In this document: in pieces, positions 43,992 through 54,127 of the stretch | How the letters are laid out: each line of letters opens with the position of its first letter | How positions within the stretch are numbered: position 1 is the first letter of the stretch | Source: Jackrogersella multiformis | Lineage: Eukaryota > Ascomycota > Sordariomycetes > Xylariales > Hypoxylaceae | Assembly (NCBI GenBank): GCA_902806575.1 | Contig: CADCXD010000007.1 | Location: forward strand, 1,550,001-1,614,000 | Direction: 5' to 3' | DNA: 64,000 bases | Notes under the pieces: model-generated | Database searches by the model: none | The model's input: only the letters and a program-made list of their open reading frames with translations | What the model was told of the DNA's origin: nothing | Translations under genes and position numbers: made by a program

Positions 43992-45660
43992 CTATGTATC
44001 CTCTGGTATCACAGCAATAAACTCACTTTGGATATAAATACTGCCATCTTCCTTGCGCCTGAAGAATCCCGTCATCCTGCCCGCGACCTCTCGACCTTGA
44101 GCATCGACCTGCGTAATCGGCGCAGGGTTCGTCGAGGAATCCCGCACCCTCACCTCGTCGGGGGGCAGATCCGGCCAGCGAGGCGGCGGGGGAGGCTGGC
44201 CTGCCTCGCCGAACCGGAAGCCGTGCTCGATCTCGATGATGCGCCGGCCGGCCGCGTACGTCGTCGAGACTTCCCAGAGGCTCTCGCGGGGCGCCCCGAG
44301 CTTCTTCATCAGCGAAAGCGCTTGGAGCCGAGTCGCCAGGCACCGGCATTTGATGACGACGTAGAACAGGAGTGGCACGAATCCCATTTCGAAGATGAAC
44401 TTCGGAGTTGCGCTTTGCAGGCTGTCTGGTGTGGAGGCCTTTGACGCGTGCAGCTCGGCCGCTTGGGAAACTATGAAGCGGAACCTGTCCAGGTATTTGT
44501 CGTATGCCGTCTCGTCGTACTCGAAGGCGGTTTCTACCCATATCCGAGAAATCTCGTATCGCAGGACGAGGTTGCAAAGCGTCTCGTCCGGCTGTGCAGG
44601 CGTCTCGGATTTACGCTGGAAATCCGAGAAACGAGAATTCCACTCGTTTAGTAACGTCCGAACCTTCTCTTGCTCGGATAGGAGGTCCGGCGGCGCGGGG
44701 CTATTCCGCATGGCCCCGAGTCGATAGCCGTCTCCGCGCCGAACTAGGCTGACAGTTTGGGTTATGATTCCGTCGGCGTAGTACTGCGCTTCGTCGAACG
44801 ACTTGAACGATGCCGGCAGCTTCTCGTCTAAGCCTAGAAGCTTGGGAAAGCTTTTCCCGTCGGGCGAGAAGAAGAACGGGAAGAGGGTTAGCCGGCGGAA
44901 GATCGGGGAGAGGTATTGTTTCGTCCAGGGATAGGATCCCTCGACGTTCTCCAGGATGACGACGCCATGTTTGCAATGCTGGATAGCTGCCTCCCGGTTG
45001 CCCAATAGAAACTCGATGCATACGAACAGGACGCACACCAGCAACACCAGAGGCTCGTTGTCCATAGACTTGAGTTCCCGGATGGCCGAGTTATAGTGGG
45101 TTAGTGCAAGTCTGTTGTCGGCGAGCTGCTTCACCGATCGCGGGTTAGGATTCATCTGTTCGTAGAGCGAGCTGATGGCTACGACCGAGTGTCTGACCGC
45201 CGGTTCGAAGGTGCTGAATTGCATGACCAGATGAGTCCTTCTATAATTAGAAAAGGAATTCTCCGTACAAAAGAACCCATTTCCTCCTCGGGGTTCCAGG
45301 CCAAGACGCCTCTTACCAGAAGTAGGGATCCATCGGACCAGACAGAGAGGGCCCGGCGGCCTGGCAGAAGAAATGCAAGGCTCGCCTCTCACCCACGTTG
45401 TCAACGTTGGGGAACAATTGACGCGGGCGGTGCCACGACAGGCTCGAGGAAGACGGTGGTGATTCATATCCGTCACACTTGCGGCCGGTGGACACGCAGC
45501 GCCGGCAGTGCGGCTTGCCTTCGTCACATTTCACCTTGCGAACCCTACACTATAAGCGTCAGTACCTCTCACGCGAGATCGAAAGACCACTGCGACGGCG
45601 ATCGACGCACTTGCACGTTATACAGCCCGTCCGAACCTTGGAACTACCCTTCCGAGCCAT
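43992..45660 (-). CDS. Zn(II)2Cys6 transcription factor
   Basis: Exons 45660-45611, 45544-45317 and 45237-43992 encode 507 residues. The Zn2Cys6 binuclear cluster is complete, with Cys at 13, 16, 23, 30, 33 and 40 (C-x2-C-x6-C-x6-C-x2-C-x6-C), and is assembled across the first intron. The rest resembles the fungal-specific regulator region of the C6 family with DPYFW, FEPAVRHSVVAISSLYEQ and AIQHCKHGVVILE helices. The second intron ends at tandem acceptors TAGAAG: using TAG would create an immediate stop (TG|A), using AAG gives W-THLVMQF, so AAG is chosen. It lies beside a broken transporter-like gene and a cupin gene, which it may once have controlled; the target is unknown. Confidence 0.9.
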
Positions 45661-46855
45661 CGGCGGTGGTACCTCTCGCTGTTTCGGGCTAAAGAGAGGT
45701 GAGTTGGAGCTCGAGGTCCGATCGAGCCTGTGAGGAACTAGAGAGTCTCCGCTTAGTGTAACGGAGCTCGAGAGAAATCGGGGCTCGACGTCGCCGTCGC
45801 ACGATGTTATGAGTAATCGACGAGTGGTATGACTAACTACTATGTAGGAGTAGGAGGCGCAGGCTGGAACGCAGGCACCGGGGTTATAGATGTGGGGAGT
45901 AAGACGGAATGGGCAAATCAAAGGCAATAAATATCCAGCCCTACTGGGTTAGACTTCTGTATTCATTGGTACCAGCTGAGCTGCTGACGGCAGCAGGTAC
46001 AGGGGTGAATGCCGTGAACCTGGCGACGATCATCTATAATAAAAGCCCAACCTAGCTCCAGAAAAGCTAGCTGAATATGTTCGTGTTGGTTCATGTTGCT
46101 TATTATGATACTTACCTACCACCTAGATGGTAAATCACTTCCAAACAAGGAACAGGAAAAGAAGAGAAAGCGAATAGGGGTAGTAAGGGTGGTCAAGTTC
46201 TGCCAGGTAAGCTGAGAAGTTTAGGTAAGCTTATGTTATACTGATACGGTTTCATACACTTTCAACGTTACCCGGATTGCCTACTGAGCTTAGAGGTTAC
46301 CTAGGTAAACATGCATTTTAATCTAGTTATTATGACATGTGATGTTTCAATGACTCTGACGGCCTCATAATAGATCTATTAATGAATAAAAATCCCTTCA
46401 TCAACATTTAGTGTTTCTCGTTTCTCTGAAACGACAAACTTCATATATCATGCCCAACCATAACGCAACCGGGTTTAAAAATCTAGTTAATTTTTCGAGA
46501 GCAAATAAGGTAAGGGGTGATAAGCGAATGTAATAAAGCGAGGTACGTTAGGTACCTTTTAAATGAAACTATATGCTTTATGCATTATAATTTTAATCCA
46601 TCCATGATCTCATGAGACTCATCATGTTACGGGGTCCTTTGAGAAGAGTGAGTTAAAAAAGAAATATTAAAAAAATAAAACAAGAGCATGAGAGAGCATC
46701 AAATTTTATTAATTCCCCCCGTATGGCTAGGTAGGCTATAAAGTAATGACAGAATGCAATAGCAGTAAATTCATAATCGATTTTCTACGGCTCGTCCAGT
46801 ATGATTAAGTGTAATACCCCTTTTCTACGTCCCCCTAACACCATGAACCATCAAT
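45661..46855. other. Intergenic region
   Basis: 1.2 kb, AT-rich in the second half. Upstream region of the Zn2Cys6 regulator and 3' flank of the small secreted protein gene. No gene supported. Confidence 0.6.
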
Positions 46856-47527
46856 TTAATCTCCATTGAAGCGGCCTTCGCCGGCACTCTTGTATACGAC
46901 ATCAACAACCATGAAGTCGGCTGTGACAACGGCCGAGCCTGTAATGACGAGTTGTTAGTTGGGCTTAAGGGAACCTTCTGATATTGTAACTACTTACCAT
47001 CAGACCACTTTATGTTCCAGCTGTTGGTGGTACCCGGGAAGGCCAGCCATTGACCGCCGGCATCGTTGGTAAGTTTCCCATCAGACATGCGGAAAGTATC
47101 CCACAGGGCGACAGTGCCCTTTCCAGGTCTGACGGTGTTGGGGTTGATCATGTCGACAAGATTCAACAGGCCGGTGGGACCTACAAGCCCGATGGAGTGG
47201 TCGACGATGCCGACGGGGTAGGTATGGAGTTCATTGAGACCTTCCTTTGCGCCTTTGACAGCGTATACTTTGACGGGGCCGGTACTGTCTCCGTCAAAGA
47301 CACCTAAGGTGTTGTTCTGCACCGCAATGAATCGGCCATCAACATTCTTGTTGGCTGGGCTATTGATGTTGTTAGTAATGGTAAGTGAAGACAGCATGTA
47401 GTCAGGTGGGGCTTAATTACCAGGAGATTTGGAGTTGGTAGAGGTCGAGTTGTCGCTCTACAACAGGGGAGGCTGAGGCGAAAGCGGCCAGTAGAGCGAC
47501 GGGAAGAAGGTTGATGGACCACTTCAT
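46856..47527 (-). CDS. Small secreted protein, unknown family
   Basis: Exons 47527-47421, 47359-46998 and 46938-46856 encode 183 residues with phases 2 and 1. The signal peptide is clear (MKWSINLLPVALLAAFASAS), followed by a PVVERQ segment that could be a dibasic-type or diacidic processing site. The mature part has few Cys (one created at the first junction) and beta-strand-like repeats (RFIAVQNNTLGVF, KVYAVKG, GTVALWDTFRMSDGKLTNDAGGQWLAFP). The pattern resembles other secreted ascomycete proteins of about 180 residues that are induced on hosts or plant matter, but I cannot name a family. The donor at 47420 is GTAATT, weaker than others here. Confidence 0.78.
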
Positions 47528-49621
47528 GTTGACTTTGGGTTAGGTGATGTTGACGATAGTCGAGAAATAGGTATAGAATGAGGAGAAATATTAGGTTAAG
47601 TTGTTGTTACTTTGCTTTAGTGTGAGGTGTGAGGTGATGATGAAAGAGAAGGTTAGGACCTGATGAGAGGAGTTGGGAGAATTTATGTTCTATCGAGCTA
47701 CTTGGAAGGATGGAGTATGGAGGTGACCGTTGGTTGTAAGGAGCCAAGGGAAAAAGGGTAATTAGATGGTCCTAGCTGTCTAGTGTTGTAGCTGGATAAG
47801 AGGAGGCAGGTGAGGTTGATCTACAACGTGTAAAGATGCAGTCACATCTCAAGATCTTGGTCCATCTCGTGTTTCCTAAACCGGGTAACCACGCATAGTA
47901 TGATATTGCATTACCTACAAGGTACCTAGGAGTATATATTGTATTTTAGGTATGTATGCGGTAATACCTAGGTAGATCTCCCCACGTTCGTTTCGATACT
48001 TACTAACTAGGAGGTAGGTAGGTGGATAGGTCGACGTCGAGAAAAAAGGGCACGCACGATGGTATCACGATTAGAAAAGGAGAATCATGACACATCTCAC
48101 ACCACATAGGGATATCAATTGATATCAATTGATTGATGTAAACCTGTACGAATGAAGTGACACACGCGTGTTAGAATATGGAATATATGAATATGTACAA
48201 ATACATACCTAGATATACATAGATGTGGATTAAGAGTGTAGATACTACCTAGGTAGGTACTTGAAGATTATTCCTGATATGTTAAGTGTACGGTTATGTA
48301 TCGGTCTAGGTTGCAACTTTTGAAGTTATTCAAGTACGAAGTACCTTAGGTACCTTCCCCTAGGTACACATTCCCGCCTACCGCCCTAATAAATTGAACC
48401 ACCGCGGGGGAGTACCAGGTACGTGAGATTGTGCTAATTTTAGCTCTTACGAAAGACCCAATAGGCTTCCAAGCTTTCTTAGCCTTCTATAAGGTAGCAT
48501 GATCAGACCGCTAAAGCCTCCCCCCGGCCACCTCGGCCACCCTAAGTCACCCTAAGTCACCCCAGAATTACTTCAGCCTACGGTTAAATTCAATGTTTCA
48601 CGCCAAGAATGTCCGGAATAAACTTTTCAACTTTACAACTCTTGAATGTTGCTGAAAATAGCCACTTTCAATTTACGTATCCTTTTTTTTCTTCTTCTGC
48701 TCTTCCGCTTTTATCATTCTAGAAGCTGTCAGGATGCAGAATGGTATACCCTGACACTTAAAGGCCCGATGTTATCCGTATTCTATAGACCTCGATACAT
48801 TTCTGAGATCTCGAGAGTCAAGATTGGAACGTCATGTCTACCTAAGCCCTGCAACTCGGAGACAAGACCAGCAAGTCCAGAATCGTCGAGGGAAGCGGAA
48901 CGTAACTCCGGCTATAGTCCTATACTCCTAGTAAGAAGAAGAGAGATGGGGAAAAGGAAAATGGAAAAAAGTTAAAGATGTTTCTATCTTTAAATTCTCT
49001 TGGGTTACTCTTGGGTTGCATCTTCTTCACCGAGAGCAGAATCCGACGTAGGAAGCAATATTCAATATTTGATCGCCGCCGCCTAGAATCGTCATCTCGA
49101 TATGTTTTCCACCCATGATAACCGAATCCCTGTCATCGCAATTGGACAGGTTGCATTATCGCCTGCTTGATTCACACGAATAATCTAAGAAACAATTGTC
49201 TCTTGAGACATTCAGCATTGAATCCTATGTGTGCGCGCTGTCAGCTACCTATTTTCTAGCTAGGCAGGTAAGGAATAGTATCGCTGAATGTTCGTACTAC
49301 AGAGACTTTTACTCTTCATAGGCTTATATAAATCGCCAATATGAGACGCCGACTAGGAACATGGTATAGTAAACTTCGCGATGGCTGATGCTGTGCTACG
49401 GAGGCGTTGACGCAAATTTGTTGGAAGCACCAAGCACAGCACAGCGACGCAAATCTCAGCTCTGGAATGCGTGCTCATGCGGTTTGGATTTTTAGCAAAT
49501 TCCATCGAAAAAAACAAAACATCAAGGATGATTTTTCCTTTACTTCTTTGGCGTCCACTGATCTGGGCCTGGTGTGTTGAGATTCTGAAAGTCTTCCGCT
49601 TTTTCTGCGCGACACAATGCC
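47528..49621. other. Intergenic region
   Basis: 2.1 kb. Contains a TACCTAGG cluster (47923-47975, 48247-48258), a GATATCAATT direct duplication (48111-48130) and CCTAAGTCAC duplication (48541-48560). A 109-codon plus frame at 48646-48975 begins with a hydrophobic stretch but is otherwise featureless, so it is not called. Confidence 0.5.
48111..48130. repeat. Tandem palindrome GATATCAATT x2
   Basis: Two exact copies of GATATCAATT followed by GATTGATG. Each pair can fold on itself (ATTGATATCAAT core). Unexplained. Confidence 0.8.
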
Positions 49622-51148
49622 ATGGCGAACTCGCCAGTTGCTTCATACAATTTCCTCGAGCAGGAGTGGCCACGGTCTGTCCGTACGAAAGACTTCTCCT
49701 TGAGCCTAACTCTAGCCTTAAAAGACGATGCATTAGGGACTACTCCATTGAGCCATCAGCAAACCGCCGCGTCTCTGCTTAAAGCAGACATCCCCTACAT
49801 CGCCGCCGCCGCCCCGCGCATTATCTCCGCCGTTCTGGTCTCTATCATCAATCGCCGACGAGGATCAAGTTGGACCGGGCTGCGAGAGATAGCATTGTAT
49901 TTGCTATTATCGCTACTTCAGCTGCAATTGCTCCTCTCAGTCTGTCTACTTTGGCTGGTGCTTCCGGGCCTGGCTCTCTTGCCCTGGCTTGGCTTGCAAG
50001 CAGTGTCGATTTGGATCATACTTCGTTATATGAATAACGAGCCACAGTCCTTTACATTCGCCGCAGAGAAATTTGACAACGGTATCTCTGATGGCGAGGA
50101 ACAACGCTTGGATTGGTTTGTTGTCGGCGGCTTAGTACATAATCAACGTATGCGCCGGGAGCTTCCACCAAAACTCGCGAGGATCTTCGGTCATGATATG
50201 CACGTTTTCTTCCCTCATAGATTTGGCTTTTTGTTTGATACGATCCTCATACTTCTTCAACGAAATCTTTATATCCCCACGTCAAGATCAGTGGCCCTGT
50301 ATCAATCTGTGAGAACTAGCCTTTTGAAACCAGAAACGAGCGGCGTACGCATCCTCGCGCATCATACGGGAGCTCTAGATGTTTCATGGCTACTCGCTCG
50401 TCTTTGCGCCGACTTCCCTTGCGGAGATCGACTAAGCAAACTTCAGGTGTATATATTTGGCGCCGCATCAATCGAGATGACCTTACCTCTTGGTCGTCCC
50501 CACCAACAAGGTGAAGATAACCTCGGGTCGCCTTACCCCATGGTTACCCATTTCGCGTTTGCCGAAGACCCGTTTGCGCAAGTCGGGATACTTTTTGGGA
50601 TTCGCAAACGGTTGGAAGGCCGCTTCATAGGTAGTTTGTACACCATCCATAATGTTGCTCAAGTCCCGGCAATATCTCGTATATTTCCTCGGGATTTGCG
50701 CTACACCTTTGACGACTATCTCGATGCCCTCTTTCCCGGTGGAGATTACCGAGTCGGCGTACTTGGTCAAGTTTGCAAGGTTGATCGCGAGTTGAGCGAG
50801 ATGCGAGAGCTAGCTGCACTCGCGCAAAGCGTCACCAATGAACGACTTAGAACGCGTCGAACACGGCTTAGCTGGACGGCCCTCAGTGCGAATAGCCCAT
50901 CTAGGGGGTTCAATGACCACGATGATGTAGCGGGGCCATATTCACTTGAGGAAGTTCGAAATAAGATCAAGTCTCTAGAAGGCCTAAGAGGTTACGAGGA
51001 GAACCCATTAGCCGATGCTGTGAAAAATAGATATCGGCCGCGCCCTAGAAACTACGCCACAGAAGGTACCGAAGTTGTCAAGAGCCCAAGAGGTCGGCGC
51101 AACGGCAACGGCCATGGCAAGGGTGAAAATCAAAGGAGGGTTAGTTAA
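49622..51148 (+). CDS. Uncharacterised membrane-associated protein
   Basis: Intronless, 508 residues. A strongly hydrophobic Leu-rich stretch (about residues 90-134, ALYLLLSLLQLQLLLSVCLL onward) should form two membrane helices or a hairpin. It is followed by a globular part with GGLVHNQRMRRELPPKL, FFPHRFGFLFDTILILLQRN, VRILAHHTGALDVSWLLARLC and LSKLQVYIFGAASIEM. The HHTGA and FGAAS segments sit where an alpha/beta hydrolase oxyanion loop and nucleophile elbow might lie (G-A-A-S), but a full GxSxG is missing, so I do not call a lipase. The last 60 residues are basic and disordered. Homologous-looking proteins are scattered in ascomycetes. The start at 49622 is the first ATG in a long stop-free frame. 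Confidence 0.7.
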   Translation: MANSPVASYNFLEQEWPRSVRTKDFSLSLTLALKDDALGTTPLSHQQTAASLLKADIPYIAAAAPRIISAVLVSIINRRRGSSWTGLREIALYLLLSLLQLQLLLSVCLLWLVLPGLALLPWLGLQAVSIWIILRYMNNEPQSFTFAAEKFDNGISDGEEQRLDWFVVGGLVHNQRMRRELPPKLARIFGHDMHVFFPHRFGFLFDTILILLQRNLYIPTSRSVALYQSVRTSLLKPETSGVRILAHHTGALDVSWLLARLCADFPCGDRLSKLQVYIFGAASIEMTLPLGRPHQQGEDNLGSPYPMVTHFAFAEDPFAQVGILFGIRKRLEGRFIGSLYTIHNVAQVPAISRIFPRDLRYTFDDYLDALFPGGDYRVGVLGQVCKVDRELSEMRELAALAQSVTNERLRTRRTRLSWTALSANSPSRGFNDHDDVAGPYSLEEVRNKIKSLEGLRGYEENPLADAVKNRYRPRPRNYATEGTEVVKSPRGRRNGNGHGKGENQRRVS

Positions 51149-51470
51149 TACTAATTAATATGATTCTTGTAGTATATTTGCCAATATATCAATTCATGTT
51201 TACAGAACTTCATCAAACATACTCTACCTAGGTACACTACTTAATAAAAATGGAATGAACTACATAAACATATCTCTTATGACAAGGTTCTTGATTCGGC
51301 TACAAGCTCTATCTAAACCTTATTGATAGTCAATATAGGGTCGATGAGATAAATTTACTCGAAAGTTAGTATTGTGTATTATAGCTAGGAGCTGCCTACT
51401 AACATCCTCCTTGAAAACGATGAAAGGAGGTGATGGCAATGCCACTAGTCAAGGCAACCTCTCCTGTTGC
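51149..51470. other. Short convergent intergenic region
   Basis: 3' flanks of two convergent genes. AT-rich, nothing notable. Confidence 0.6.
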
Positions 51471-53026
51471 TTACATATTTACCCATAAGTATTTCATGCC
51501 TTCCCAAATCTCAACGCCACTGGGCAGGATTTGTTCGGCGGGGAGGACGAAGCCGTAGGAAGTAGACCTAAGCTCAATTCCCCATCCGAACTCGGTTCCG
51601 GCAGCATCTGTCATGTAGTCTCTACCGTTTCCACTCGACTGATATAGGACGACACAGCCCGGTCCGTAGTCAAATGTCGTGTTGTCTGGGAAGTATAAGT
51701 TAGTCGGTGTTACTATACGGGGTTCTCTAGACTAGTAGCGAGGATAGGCCTTTAAGACATTCACATACACGATTGAGCAATTCTAGCAGACGTTCCAGCT
51801 GCCAGGCTTATCTGCCTGTCGATGTTTTGCGGGAAGTCGTCACACGTGTAGCCGTACGAGAGCAAAATCACCTGGGCGTAGCTGTGCCAGTCGACGTACA
51901 GCTTGATGCCCTTGTCGGCAGCTAAAGCCTGGGCGAACTCCATCAGACCAGCTGTTTCGGGCGCGTCGCCTGGCTGGTAGCCACTGAAAGTCTCAGATCC
52001 CGGGTTCGAAGAAGAACCGCCGCCCCCGAATCCTACAGACCAGTTGCGGTTTATGTCCGTGCCGACTGCAGTCGTGTTGGCTCGTGTCTGCCGGTTCTTC
52101 CTCCACAGGCGGTTGTTTGTTTGCGAATATACGAAGCCTTTTGCGGGCAAGAACCAGGTTAGGAATCGGAAACATTCTTGTTTTGGGGGTTATATAAATA
52201 AAAATAAGATAAAGACTCACCGTCAGGGTTCACAACCGGCAGAACGTAAAAGTCGTAATTATCTAGAGCTGTCTGGACTGTCGTGTCATTCCCGTACCCG
52301 GTGACTATCTGATACAGGAGATATTCGACGACCTAGTATAAATCCGCATTAATAAATGAAGAGACAACAAACGAACCGAGCCAAGTCAAACGCACCATCG
52401 AAGTAATCCATTCCCGAGCATGAACATTTCCGTTGAAGAACACTGCCGGCTTTGAATTCCTACCGCCGCTGCCCCAAAGATGGATACCCTGGATTGGTCT
52501 CCCTTCGAATGAGGCTCCTGCTTGGATAAGCTCCGAGTTGTCCGGAAATGCTGCCTGGAGATCACTCCAATAGCGGATATGGTCTTCATAGGCGTGGTAT
52601 GAATCAAACCAAGACAGTCCTGGGATACCATTTCCGTCAAGTTCTAGGACACGGTTAGTAAGATGGACAAATGGCATCATGTAAATTTTGAATCAAACCT
52701 GGATAATCGCCCAAGGGTCCCTCAGTAGCAATGTCAGCTCCTAGGTCTTCACTCAGCATCGTAGCAGTAAAGTTGAGTGTGTCGAAGACCTCAAGGTGCT
52801 CAGGGGGCACTGCAAGGTCGACTGTCGTATCGTTTCCGTGGCCATGATTATGATTGAGCTCAATAAGTGATAGAGCTTCGATCGTTGACTCGAGATCGGT
52901 TATAAGACTGTTAGTATTTACCCTATAGACCTTGAAGCCGTCAAATGTGGCACTTCCGTTCCTGTTGACTTGAGCAAAGGCTTCGGAAGCACCGGCTAGC
53001 CAAACAATAATACTTATGAGCTTCAT
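51471..53026 (-). CDS. Secreted M14 metallocarboxypeptidase
   Basis: A zinc carboxypeptidase secreted as a proenzyme that trims C-terminal residues from peptides. Exons 53026-52699, 52643-52396, 52332-52221, 52137-51769 and 51685-51471 encode 423 residues in matching phases. A signal peptide (MKLISIIVWLAGASEAFA) is followed by a propeptide of about 90 residues (FKVYRVNT...). Zinc ligands are His and Glu in GNVHAREWITSM and His in LYVDWHSYAQ; substrate-binding Asn-Arg is in TDINRNWSVGF, and the catalytic Glu in WGIELRSTSYGF. The conserved VVNPDGFVYSQTNNRLWRKNRQ is formed across an intron that ends in AAG. Zn-contact and specificity loops suggest A-type, but the S1' residue cannot be fixed by eye. 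An upstream in-frame ATG at 53059 would spoil the signal peptide. Confidence 0.93.
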
Positions 53027-54127
53027 GGCTTCCACGTATAATTCAAGGCAAGACAGCACAGAACCTACTCTCTAGTCGTGGAAGACACGGATATGATTTA
53101 TTATATACTCTGATAGCAAGCCATTATGAATTCCAAAGCAGCTTGTTGGGGAAACTCATGCATTGCAACGCAACGTCGTAGGCGCAGGTGATAAAAGCAG
53201 CCTCCTTCCTAAACCTGCTATCCACCTGGCTTGGCAGGATGATGCGACTATGGTGTAAAATATCGACAGCTCTAGGTGTCACCGCAAGCTGGAGAATAAT
53301 ATGAGAATTACTATTACAACAACAATATGTTGTGTCCAATCATAGATTAGGTAGTTGACTTACACTTAGACTCTGTCGGCAAGGCAACATATACCGTCCA
53401 GTAGGCTGCTGACAAGAATATAAAGGGATTACCTAACAACTCTGGGTTTTAGACAATAGAGGTCGATATTTAGTCACATTGCCGCGTGCTTCAGCCTGGT
53501 GCCACTCGATATTATGTGTAGTTATTTTATGAGGTAGTTCTTGGATTATATATATCGTGCCTAGGAAGGGTTATGAAGGTATAACAGGTATAATTACATA
53601 TTGAGCTTGACGGTACCTACCTAGGTTAGGTACTTAGGTACCTAAAGTATGAGGTAGGTGGGTTTGACAAAGTGATTTTAATAGCCTCCATTCTGAGGTC
53701 TGATATAAGGGGGAAGCTACCATCTTATATAGAGCGGGAAGGTGATTCAGTGGACGATACTTCCCATTATATCGTCAGGTGATAATTTGGACACACTGCG
53801 AATACGGGAAGGAACTTGCAACACAACTCGTCTTTGCCTTTATATTTCAGCTGTAGCTACCTCATAATCAGTGATTCCCAAGATATTGCTGATTAACTAC
53901 CTCTTAAGGTGGGTCGCACTCTTTTCTACCTAAAGTCAAAATTATTTCGCCTCTACACCAAAGCACATTCTTCCCTAAACTTTCCATTCTTTCTGTACTT
54001 TTCGACCTCGTTCTTCCATGGTTTTGATGAAAGTCTCAATTTTCGTACCCGTCCGTCGATAATACTGGCTATTTTGTAGCTTAACGTCATTCTCAAGTAC
54101 TTGGCGAGAGTTGCGATACCTCCACGG
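53027..54127. other. Divergent intergenic region
   Basis: 1.1 kb between the carboxypeptidase and the orphan gene. Contains the TACCTAGGTTAGGTACTTAGGTACCTA block at 53619-53645. No gene supported. Confidence 0.55.

Noticed and set aside
48646..48975. 109-codon plus frame with a signal-peptide-like start
   Set aside because: Hydrophobic stretch comes from a T-rich run; the rest is featureless and there is no conserved Cys pattern or supporting context.
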